A DNA stretch of 64,000 nt from Heligmosomoides polygyrus polygyrus (Eukaryota; Nematoda; Chromadorea; Rhabditida; Heligmosomidae). Positions within the stretch are counted from its first letter, which is position 1, and each line of letters opens with the position of its first letter. This document shows positions 55,248 through 64,000 of the stretch, in pieces. Made by a program: the position numbers and the translations under genes. The stretch covers positions 20,212,001 to 20,276,000 of the forward strand of contig OX377202.1 in NCBI GenBank assembly GCA_947396885.1. The letters run 5' to 3'. The notes under the pieces are model-generated. The model was not told where the DNA came from and did no database searches. It worked only from the letters and a program-made list of their open reading frames with translations.

Positions 55248-55984
55248 CCGTTTACCAACCTCGTGAAGAGCTCAGCAACTCTACAGACAGATTCTACCAT
55301 GCCGATGTTCAAGGAGAGTCGAACATGGATACCAATCTCGTTGTCGTTATAAAGAAACTCTTCTTGATTCGATCTTCGCGTTGATAGTACATATATATTC
55401 CTCTTAATAGTTGAAGCATGGAGATCTCGTATCACCGCATCTCTTAGCGAGAACATCAGAAGTTTATACAACCATCACACGTCGACCCAGATCGACGATT
55501 TGCTCCTGCGCTTACCAACAATGTCTCCTTTCATTCATAATGTGCGCCAGAATTGCTCACCGCTCCCGTTACTGAAGTCGTGACCATAAACTTCGCTGCG
55601 CTGACCTCCCACACCCTGGTAATATCCTGGGAGAATGGACCATTCAGCGCTTGTGTTATTGATATCGGGTCCGTTTCGCGCCTTGGACAATAGAAGTATT
55701 GGACTCAATAGTCCCATTCATCACAGCAGAACGGTTTATTGCGCATGTCTAGCAGCCAGGCTCTGAGTCGGGCTTTTAGTGGTCTTCACAGAGATTGTCC
55801 GCGTTCATTTCACTTCCACTGCAGGTAAACCTCATCCAGTTCTGAATTACTAGCAGCTAGCCTTTGGTGTGAATTTTTCCTTTGCATCTAAAAATAATGA
55901 AGGAAATTCCATTTCGTAAATGCAGTTTTAAAGCCTTCTGAAGTCGATCGTATCGATCTATACTATTTTCAGACATTTTTTACG

Positions 55985-56420
55985 TCATATGGACACAATA
56001 AATCAAATTGGACACTTTTCACGTGAAACGGGATACTCGCTAAATTCAAACTGAAGATCTTCCAAAATGAGCTCCATTGCGTTAAACTTCACATTCTCCG
56101 AAAAGAGTGGTATAATTTTTGTTTAACGAAAATTTCAGTATTTGAATTTGAGTTTCTTCGGAGTTATGACTCACCTACCCAATGAGTGAACGCACCGTTT
56201 GAAATTTTGCAAAACTATCAATTTTTGAGGAAAACGACGACTCAAAGGTTGTTTAAAGAACAGGAGAGCTGCCACTTTGTAGTGCCAAAGGAAGTGATTG
56301 CACCACGCCCTCGTCCAAGAATTCACGATTTTTATTCTATTGATAGTCCAGTTTCTGTCTGCATAGAGTTTCACACCTGGACAGGACAAAAACAAAACAG
56401 TTTAAATAATACACATATCC
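55985..56420. repeat. Dispersed repeat related to 11010-11530
   Basis: Contains TTGGACACTTTTCACG, CCAATGAGTGAACGCACCG and TTTGAAATTTTGC, matching the 11-kb copy in order. A further loose relative is at 45480-45560. Confidence 0.4.
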
Positions 56421-56649
56421 CCACTTTGATGCCTCACTGAAACAGAATTTACACTCTCCATCAAATTAGAAGAGCTAATCGAGCGCTCGATCTAGTCTTT
56501 TAATGCACTATATGATTCCTGCATTGTTCCGCATTTAAACAAAATTCTTCTCTAAAACAAGCTTTAAATCGTTATTATTCTGTCGAAAAAAACAGAGTTT
56601 TGAAATTTTTATGTGCCTTCTTATTGGGACAGCTGAATTTAAAACTTAC

Positions 56650-57590
56650 TTACTTTGATACTTTGATGGTCCGTTGTCGGCTGGAGGTCTTCTCAGCGGG
56701 GACCACAACTCTTCCAGACCGCTCGATCTGCTGCTTGCATCCAGTGAGGCAGACTCCGCTCTCTGAAAGATCTTGAGAATGAGTCTGCCCATCGCGTTGG
56801 CGGTCGTCCCAGTTGTCTCTTATGGTCTCTCGGGAGCCATTCTGTGACACGGAGACTCCATCTATCGTCCTTTCGTCGAAGCAGGTGTCCGGCCCAGCGA
56901 TATTTGGACTTCTTCATGTACTGCAGCGGGTCTGCTAATTGCGACTTCTCCCGTAGCTCCGAGCTTCGTAGGCCTTCTTGCCATTGCTGACGAAGGCTTG
57001 TCATTAGAAGACATCTCTCCAGTGCACGATGCGTAGTTTGCATCGCTCTGGCGATTGTCTTGTTGTCGGGCCAGGTTTCCGTCGCGTAACACATCGCAGG
57101 CAGTACAGAGGCGTTGAATATCGAGGCCCTGAGGCCGGCATCCTTTCCTTGACCTGATCGGTGACTTCGCGAATCGAACTGAAGGCTGCCCATGCTGCGC
57201 GTCTCCTGCGGGCGATTTCAGGAGCGAGGTCGTTATCCATGTTCAGCTCTCTTCCCAGATAGACGTAGGAGTCGACCTGTTGCAGAGCGACTCCATTTAA
57301 CCTTACGAGTCCCGTGTCACACCACTGGTTGACCATAAACTGCGTTTTGGACATATTCATGTCCAATCCAATCTTCATACCTGCCACATTGAGCTCGTTC
57401 AGCATTTCCTCGACTTCTGCCGTGCTGGTAGAGATGAGAACAATATCGTCGGCGAAGCGAAGGTTGCTGATCCGTTTACCGTCGACAAGGTAGCCTTTAT
57501 CGTCCCAGTTCAAGTCCTTCATGGTATCCTGGAGTGCCGCTGTGAATAGCTTGGGAGAAATCGTGTCTCGAAAATCGTGAGAAATCGTGT
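56650..57590 (-). pseudogene. RTE-type LINE fragment, C-terminal RT part
   Basis: Minus frames: 57522-57004 with GYLVDGKRISNLRFADDIVLIS (RT motif C as FADD), MNMSKTQFMVN, YVYLGREL; then a frameshift to 57193-56693 with MCYATETWPDNK, RWAGHLLRRKDDRW and GRPPTRWADSF. A different, more diverged lineage than the 42.5-kb copy. Confidence 0.85.
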
Positions 57591-58563
57591 CTGTGGATGT
57601 TCAAGGAATTTAAAAGATCAAAGAAATTCGTATAACATTTTCCTTGAACAAAAATTATTTCAATTATCTTATAGGGTCTCTATTGTAACGTAGAAGAAGC
57701 TCGTTTTGACTTGTACGGTGCTCAGCTTGTTTTCTAAAAGGTCAAGCATGCTTGGAAAGGTGTACTAACAAGAAGACCTAGGTGTTTCCTTGATTTGAAA
57801 AGTGGGATCTGTCCTAGTCGGGAGGGGCAACTTTAAAGTGTCAACTGTGTACATTATCCCATATCATACTAACCACATCTCCTGAGTTTAAGCCAAACCT
57901 CTGCACCATGGAACAGGCGCTGAAGGTCTTGTAGAAACTCAAGGAAGGGATTGGAGAAATCACGAATCACTACACATGTGCCACCCTCCGATTAGGATAG
58001 ATTCGAAAAATGTCCAATTTGACGCGAAAATGTTATAAAACTGTAGTAACAAATAAAACCAATTATCGCTTTGTCTTCTATTTGCCTTTCGCCCTGGTTT
58101 CCCTGGAAAACACTCAATGCACAATGCAGGTGTCTGAGTGCTCTCGACGGAAGTGAACTGGCTGCCAACGACCTCTCAACCCGCATGTAACCTCTTAGCT
58201 GTTTGCCGATGTTCTTTGGCTGTGCAGTATTTACAGGCGGCGGCGAGGAAGAGAGCGTTTTCGAGCATTATCTCGTGCTGTTGACTTTTCCGGTAGCGCA
58301 TATAAACGGCGCCCGGCGTGACAGCTTGTGGAGCCACGTCACTCTGGCATTCGTTCGAGACTCGGTACCGCTGCCCAACCGTTACCCTATGAACTGTTCG
58401 ATCGTTCCCGATAAGTACAGTGAGAGTCCGCTGCTGACTCATCCTCCGAGAGTATTTAGCCCTCGCTCGTCACTCCGCTTACCGCCCTCCACTCGTTTCC
58501 GTGTTGTTCGTTAGGTCCATGTTGAAGAAGAAAACGAACCCATTTTAAGATGTGTTCTTTCAG

Positions 58564-59102
58564 ATGAAGCTTATTCTGCTATTAAGTCTTGTCAGCTCGT
58601 CCCTGGCACTGCTAGGAATCGGACGGACTCAGTCAGTCGCCGTTACCGGTCGACTGATCTGCAACGGACAGCCGGCCAGCAACGTTAAGGTCAAGCTATA
58701 CGAAAAAGAGAGCAGTAGGTACCTCCCCTGCCTGTTTTACTACTTGCCAGCCTCTAACTAGTGTTCATTCAGCATTCGATGTCAAGATGGCCGAAGGTGT
58801 GACGAATCAGAATGGTGAGTTCCGACTGTCGGGATCGAAGACCGAGATCTCTACCATTGATCCCAAAGTGAACATCTACCACAAGTGCAACTACAATGGA
58901 GTGAGTTGATCTGACTTCAAGAATTTTCTGGGTTCTTCAGCTTATCTGTCCTGCTCTATTATAGTTTTGCTACCGAAAGTTCGGAATCACAATTCCGGAC
59001 AACTATGTGAGCACTGGAGCCAATCCACAGAAGACCTACGACATCGGAACAATCAATCTTGCCAATAGATTCACCGGTGAAACCACCGACTGCGTAAATT
59101 AA
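58564..59102 (+). CDS. Transthyretin-like family protein, secreted
   Basis: Three exons, 58564-58714, 58773-58900 and 58965-59102 (TAA); 417 nt, 138 aa, in phase, the usual size for nematode TTR proteins. The signal peptide is MKLILLLSLVSSSLALLG. The core contains VAVTGRLICNGQPASNVKVKL, TNQNGEFRLSG, DPKVNIYHKCNYNG, FCYRKFGITIP and TGETTDCVN at the end, with four conserved cysteines. TTCTTTCAG ends directly before the ATG, a likely spliced-leader acceptor; a further in-frame ATG 12 bases upstream is probably intronic or leader. AATAAA at 59135-59140 is a good poly(A) signal. Members are secreted extracellular proteins, abundant in parasite secretions; one C. elegans member (TTR-52) bridges apoptotic cells. 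The ligand here is unknown. Paralog of the minus gene at 61300. Confidence 0.93.
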
Positions 59103-59134
59103 TGTACATATGTTGTTTAAGTTTTGTGTCTATA

Positions 59135-59140
59135 AATAAA
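59135..59140 (+). promoter_or_regulatory. Poly(A) signal of the transthyretin-like gene
   Basis: AATAAA 33 bases after the TAA stop, short-UTR spacing normal for nematode genes. Confidence 0.75.
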
Positions 59141-59871
59141 ATTTAAAACAATTCTTATTTTTGGTGGTGAGTACAATGTCTCGAATGGAAAAATCAGCGG
59201 TAGAATCCATTGGCTGTACTTTTCAGCATCACTATAAATACTCATGCCGCCTGAACAATCCAAATGAAGTGTGGAGTAAGTCGCCGTGAGCTACATACAT
59301 AGCTGGAGAACTGGACGAATCTAGTCAAATCTTAAACCAACGGTTGAATAGGTTTTGCTAAAAGTGGACCGATAAAAGTGAATGGCATTGATACTCCTTC
59401 CTCCATCTTCTTAACGCTTACTCCCTCGCCAATTGCGTTCATTTGGAAAACTAGCCTAGATTCTGCAGTATGTAAGATGCTTACCGTGGCGTCTGCATAG
59501 GTCGGGTTAGACCTCGTTTATACTTCTGACGTCGGCCGCTCGATGTAATGATATTTTTGATTTTGGCAAGAAAGTGAACGCGTACCACTTTCATGTCAAA
59601 TAGGCGAAACATCTTCCAGATTAAAGCAGGCATTCTCTAAGTAGGCCAAACCAAATATGTTTTTTAGGGAAATTTACTACCTCCTTTTTTAATAGTTTTT
59701 TCAACAATTTATTCTTTTGCCTCATAAAGGTAAACATGATGTTTGAATCCTTCATAGCTTTTATTTTCTTTAAAAAGTAGTGGGCTAAATATACCACAAA
59801 GGCGTGGCATAAGGCGTGGCATGTTGCGTTCAATAAAACTACGTCAGTGGAGTAATGGCATAGAGCAGCAC

Positions 59872-60170
59872 GATAAAGGATAAAGGATAAGGACGGCGTT
59901 ACTCAATCCCTTCTGGGATGCGCCAGCGCATTCTGCTTCTACGGGATGTCGTGGAGGCGATATGAATGCGTATTTAGCCATACAATGACTTGCGGTGGCC
60001 AGCCGATGAACAAGTCAGCGCTCTATCCTTCCCAGACAAGTCTGGTACCAATTCACACCGACCCCGGAGGGATGGAAGGTTTGGTTGGCCTAGGCGGGAA
60101 ATCCGAACCAGGAGCCTGGTATCGGGTGCACGCGACAGTCGGCGCCTCCTCCGACTGCGCTATACGCGCC
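59872..60170 (-). mobile_element. SINE family A, full length, young
   Basis: Minus-strand head GGCGCGTATAGCGCAGTCGG at 60170, box B CCTGGTTCGGATTTCCCGCC, 3' end GGATAAAGGATAAAGGATAA on plus. Differs from the 34.1-kb copy at only a few sites by eye. Confidence 0.85.
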
Positions 60171-61299
60171 CATCAGCAAGATAATTACAAAGCAAAGGAA
60201 AGGAATAATTTCCGAGTGAATTAGAAGAAGAAGTCGCGCAATACGTCAGCCGAAATTCTAAAAACCGGTGTCAGTTTCGTGAACAGCATCCCAACTAACC
60301 CCTCTACGCGAAGTCATAAACGGATATCTTGATCGTGATTAGCACCCCTAATAGCCTCATTTAACGAAGTTTGGACGAATTTTTTGACCTTCAGAATCGT
60401 GAGATTACAGCAGTACCAAGGAATAAGAAAGGGGTTCGTTGCGATTCTACCCGGATTGATCTCTCTTATGAAGACCAAAACGTGTGCCTCTTCGAGAACC
60501 CATCTTAAAAAAACTCGTTTTACAGCTTTTTTATCCAATGCTTCACCGCTGTCTGTGTTTTAAGCTCACTTGAGCTCGTCGTCTGTGATTAGAGGGCTTT
60601 GAGGGCAAGCAGGGCGCAAACGGTAAGAAAATGGTCCACAGTTCCACAGTTCCGTTCACCGGTGTCAGTTGCAGATATTTATTTATTTTATTTAATATAC
60701 GCATTTAGAAACAATGTTCGAAGCTGCATCTGATGATGTTCATTTTATCCTAAAGTACCACTGTCACCTATCATCTTCCCCTTATTAGTAGAAACGCGTA
60801 TAAAGGATATCTACGAAAGGTTCTGAGGAAGAATTCAAGTCGAAGCACTCATACATTCAGTAAAGATCCAGCAATAATCCTACAAAATTAGTGTGGCACC
60901 GACTGCAGACTTACTCGTCATAAAACTCGTTACTCGTCTATTACCATGGGAAGCTTTAAGAGATGTGAACATTGAAGAGGAGGAAAAGTATCTCATGTTT
61001 ATTTCTCCTAAGCCATCTTATATCAATAGAAGAGACGAGAAATCTTCCATATTCCTAGAGGAGCTGCGAGAAAGCTTACAACAAACTCATAACACTTAAA
61101 CTTAGCCGACAACCCGAGCTACTTCAGCAGCTCGAAATCAAATCACAGACGAGAAATACCTAACAGTGCTCACCAGCATTGGAGGGGCGAAGCTGCGGTC
61201 AGGAGCGACAATGTGGTATACTCTACTCGACCTACACAGCTTGCGCAATCATAGGCTTCAAGGCTACGGAAGAGGAAGGTCTACAGTTCCTCGTTCGCT

Positions 61300-61844
61300 T
61301 TAATTTATGCAGTCAGTCGTTTGCCCGCTGAATTGGTTGGCCAAATTGATGGTGCCAACATCGTAGGTCGCTCTTGGAACAGTGCCGTCCGTGAGGTAAC
61401 TGCCGGGAATGTTAATGACGAGCTTCTTGTAGCAGGGCTGAATCAAAACGGCTGCTTAAACTGGAATTCCTTCTCGTAATCATGAAACCTACCCCATCGT
61501 AGTCACACTTGTGGTAGATGTCGATCTTAGGATCGAGGTTAGTGACCGCTATCTTGCTGCCGGACACCAGGAACTGTCCACTGGCGTCAGTTCTGTTCTC
61601 GGCTAGTTTGCTGTCGATTGCTGGAATTCGGAGATGAAATGGAAGTGAAGCTGCTGCTCAATGGTTAGCTGGCAAAAGACTCACTGATTTCATCCTCGTA
61701 CAGCTTCACTCTGACTCCACTTGCAGGCATCCCATCACAAGTGAGATGCCCGGTTACGGCCACTGATTGATCCCTTCCGATGAATCCGAATACAGCAAAG
61801 CAGCATGGAACGAGAAGGAGAGCTAGAGAGATATGTCGCATCAT
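61300..61844 (-). CDS. Transthyretin-like family protein, secreted
   Basis: Three exons on minus: 61844-61685, 61620-61493, 61437-61300 (TAA); 426 nt, 141 aa, in phase. Signal peptide MMRHISLALLLVPCCFAVFG. The core has VAVTGHLTCDGMPASGVRVKL, TDASGQFLVSG, DPKIDIYHKCDYDG, PCYKKLVINIPG, TYDVGTINLANQ and the end GQTTDCIN. It is very close to the plus gene at 58564: same intron positions and phases (exons 2 and 3 have identical lengths, 128 and 138). Acceptor CATCTTGCAG lies five bases before the first ATG; a second ATG follows at once and either may serve. The pair is tail to tail, so an inverted duplication is the simplest origin. The exact role is unknown, as for most of the family. Confidence 0.93.
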
Positions 61845-63384
61845 GATGTCTGCAAGATGATTAAATCTGTAACAAAGCTAGAGGCTCGAAAAAGACTTCA
61901 TTAATGCGCTATGATATAAGCTGATAAAAGCTTCATAAGCAATAAAGGTCATGATGTGTGAGATATGGGATAGAGATAGGAAGTAAAAGACGTCAATTCT
62001 TAGGGGGGGGGGTACGATGCAAATTCCACTTCTAAGAGCAAAGTTAATTTAAGGAAATTTAAGCTCCTTTTTAGCCTCCGGCCCACCTAATTTTCAACGA
62101 CCTGGCCCATGCGACAGCGTTCCTGGTGGAAAATTAGATAGGCCGACCACGTATATAATGCGCTTCGCAGACACTTGATGGACGAGATGCGGCTCTACTG
62201 GATTCCGCGAGATAAAAGAACACCTGGACGTCCACCATTCCGTTGGTCGGACTTCTTCGTGAAAGCCCTAAACGAGCGATATGACGCTTTCCGTGTTCCT
62301 CGAGCGAGGGGGGCCTATTGGAGCACTCTGGCACGCGACAGGGACGAATGGAGACGCTGCTGGCGCCTGGTCGAGCAACTCGAACTTCGGGACGTCAGGT
62401 GATACAGGTGATTTAGCCTGCGCAATAAATTGCGGTGGCTTCACGATAGACAAGACAGTGCTTCATGCTTCCCATACAGGTCCGGTAGTGAATGACCATC
62501 TCCTAAGGAATAAAAGGCCCGATTAGACCGGGAGGGCTATTAGACTGACGATTAAGGGTTTATGGATTTACCCGATTTATCGTCACTTGCATACTAACTT
62601 TTTTACCGAAATTAATCGCCGTTATTTTTTGGAGTCGCCTTAAGAAAACGTAAAAACTCTCGCTTATCAAGCTAACGATACCCGGTATGGAATCCGCGAT
62701 ACTCTGAAGACGCCCTAGCAGCCTATGAAATACTTGAAATTAACGACTGCATCGGACCAGCACTTTGAAACAGTCTCACTTCGGCTTGCAATAGTACAAT
62801 TTTAGCCGGTGAAAGTTTTGGAAAGGTAGACCGAACCCCTTATTGACGGTGAGATCCCACTTGCTACTTCGATACTCGTGATATGATGGTTTTACTTTTC
62901 CGCCAGCTTAATTCGATCCAACTAAAACGTAATGTAGCTATTTAAGAGCAGGAAGAGTTTTACTCTGGAGTTCCGGGCAAAAATCCACTGAACTCTTAGA
63001 CTCTTCACGAGTTTTGTATACACTCACCTAGCTCTGCTGATTCTAAACTATTTTTATGCTATTCCGTTCCAAAATTCTTAATTGGAAAGGGTTTCTTCTG
63101 TCGGAGTACATTTTTTTCAATTAGACTCAGAACCCTATAAATTATATGGGCCTTGACCTCTATGTTATTCGCAGATTTGATGTTGCCTCATACTTTTAAA
63201 ATATTTTTTAACAAGAAAAAACTTAGAACTGATCTCTACTGCTCGTAGAAAACGGTTGTTCTAGAATATAGGATGTTTTAGAATATCCTTGCTTGTGCTT
63301 GCCTTGGGAGTTTTTTAGATGTTTATCGTTTCTTGAAGCTAGGTGAACTATGTACTTTCACTTGTTGAGAAGAGGATGGTGGTG
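61845..63384. other. Region after the second transthyretin-like gene
   Basis: Upstream side of the minus-strand TTR gene; its promoter should lie in the first few hundred bases. A LINE fragment is at 62140-62402. From 62403 to 63384 I see nothing that supports a gene. Confidence 0.45.
62140..62402 (+). pseudogene. RTE-type LINE C-terminal fragment
   Basis: The plus frame at 62175-62402 reads WIPRDKRTPGRPPFRWSDFF, then FRVPRARGAYWSTLARDRDE and WRRCW, the end of RTE-type ORF proteins (compare GRPPTRWADSF at 56.8 kb). Ends at a TGA after ELRDVR. Confidence 0.75.
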
Positions 63385-63655
63385 AAGGATAAGAGACGGC
63401 GCTAACCAGTTTTTTGTTCGGGATGCGCCACGTATTCTACTTTTACGAAATATCTTGGAGGCGATTGAATGCAAACTTGGCCATGTAATGGCTTTTCGGT
63501 GACCTACTGTTGAAAACGTCAGTGATTCAACCTTTCTGGACAGGTGTACCACTACCAGTTTACGACATCGAAAGGATGGACGACTGGGTTTGTTTGGGCT
63601 CGAACGAAGATTGCCGATTCGGGATGCATGCGCCAGCCTTCGGCTCCTTCGGACA
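63385..63655 (-). mobile_element. SINE family A, diverged
   Basis: On plus: AAGGATAAGAGACGGCGCTA, GGGATGCGCCACGTATTCTAC, GGACAGGTGTACCACTACCAG and GGATGGACGACTGGGTTTG, the complement of body and tail. The head is blurred. Confidence 0.65.
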
Positions 63656-63822
63656 TACGACCATTGGAATCAAAGGGGAATACGAGTGGATCGTCCAGTG
63701 GGCAGCGAATACGATTCAGGACTTCACATCCAGAATTATTGAAGCTTGTACTGTTAAAAGCGGTTGCTGGCAAAGTATTAGACAGCTGAGGTGTTATTTA
63801 TGATAAAGCTGTCTTTTCCAGG

Positions 63823-64000
63823 TAGTGCAGTGGGAGGAGGCGACGGTGGTTGCGTACACCCCGAATCGAATTTCTTTGTTATTCTTTGTTTGAATCCGTC
63901 TACGGCAAGCAGGCCTTCCATTCCTCCGGAATTCTTGAGTTAGTAGCAGACTTGCCTGAGACCTATCCCTGAGTGGGGAAGCAGTTCACTGACTCTTGGA
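63823..64000 (+). mobile_element. SINE family A, cut by window end
   Basis: Head GTAGTGCAGTGGGAGGAGGC, GTACACCCCGAATCG, TTCCATTCCTCCGGAATTC, GCAGACTTGCCTGAG. Continues beyond the window. Confidence 0.65.

Larger units (their letters stand above)
53266..58563. other. Intergenic, repeat-dominated, contains assembly gap
   Basis: Holds a broken mariner (53382-54537), the gap, a long inverted repeat, a LINE fragment and diffuse repeats. I found no host exon except possible unrecognised 5' exons of the minus gene. In 57600-58560 nothing recognisable was seen apart from the presumed promoter of the transthyretin-like gene. Confidence 0.45.
59103..61299. other. Region between the two transthyretin-like genes
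   Basis: After the AATAAA at 59135 there is no supported gene. It contains a MITE-family fragment near 59515-59545 (CCTCGTTTATACTTCTGACGTCG), a full SINE (59872-60170), and 60240-60430 with loose similarity to the 35-kb repeat. The rest is AT-rich and unremarkable. Confidence 0.5.

Noticed and set aside
1..64000. CRISPR arrays, operons or prophage-like modules
   Set aside because: The sequence is eukaryotic with split genes; the regular repeats seen are palindromic texture or transposons, not spaced direct repeats.

Overview
The window looks like part of a nuclear scaffold from a parasitic nematode, most likely a clade V strongylid of the hookworm type. The evidence is split genes with GT-AG introns and TTTCAG-like acceptors, acceptors placed directly before start codons (as expected for spliced-leader trans-splicing), clear nematode orthologs (a PSMA3/PAS-7 proteasome subunit, a CWC22/LET-858 splicing factor, a beta-lactamase-domain LACT protein, two transthyretin-like proteins), and introns crowded with transposons. 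One 200-base run of N (54538-54737) marks an assembly gap. There is no bacterial-type organisation.

Host genes, left to right: (1) the last three exons of a LACT-type beta-lactamase-like gene (+, ending at 2083); (2) a complete nine-exon gene for 20S proteasome subunit alpha-3/PAS-7 (-, 12994 to 4691, 250 aa); (3) head to head with it, a complete eighteen-exon gene for CWC22/LET-858 (+, 16318-32686, 1023 aa, reading phase kept at every junction); (4) a predicted seven-exon minus-strand gene of unknown function with CxxCG motifs (53265 to 36406, about 400 aa), one of whose introns is 8.5 kb; (5) two transthyretin-like genes facing each other tail to tail (58564-59102 + and 61300-61844 -).

The rest is mostly mobile DNA. 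At least seven Tc1/mariner-type elements are present. One (6383-7710) is apparently intact: 30-bp perfect terminal repeats, TA target duplication, and a full DD37D transposase, sitting antisense in a PAS-7 intron. There are RTE-type LINE pieces, including a long frameshifted copy at 42.5-45.4 kb; a Penelope-like GIY-YIG fragment inside a large inverted repeat; a CR1-like LINE tail; and a 1.38-kb hAT-type element with 8-bp target duplication inserted into a SINE. A tRNA-derived SINE family has about sixteen copies in both orientations. A GC-rich MITE family shares ATACTTC termini. Several foldback repeats contain tRNA-like modules.

The genes show no operon-like logic. PAS-7 acts in protein degradation and CWC22 in splicing and exon-junction-complex loading; their shared 3.3-kb upstream region is the only obvious candidate for a bidirectional promoter. 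The most unusual material is the repeat biology: nested insertions, inverted pairs of SINEs, tRNA-bearing foldbacks and several families I cannot name.
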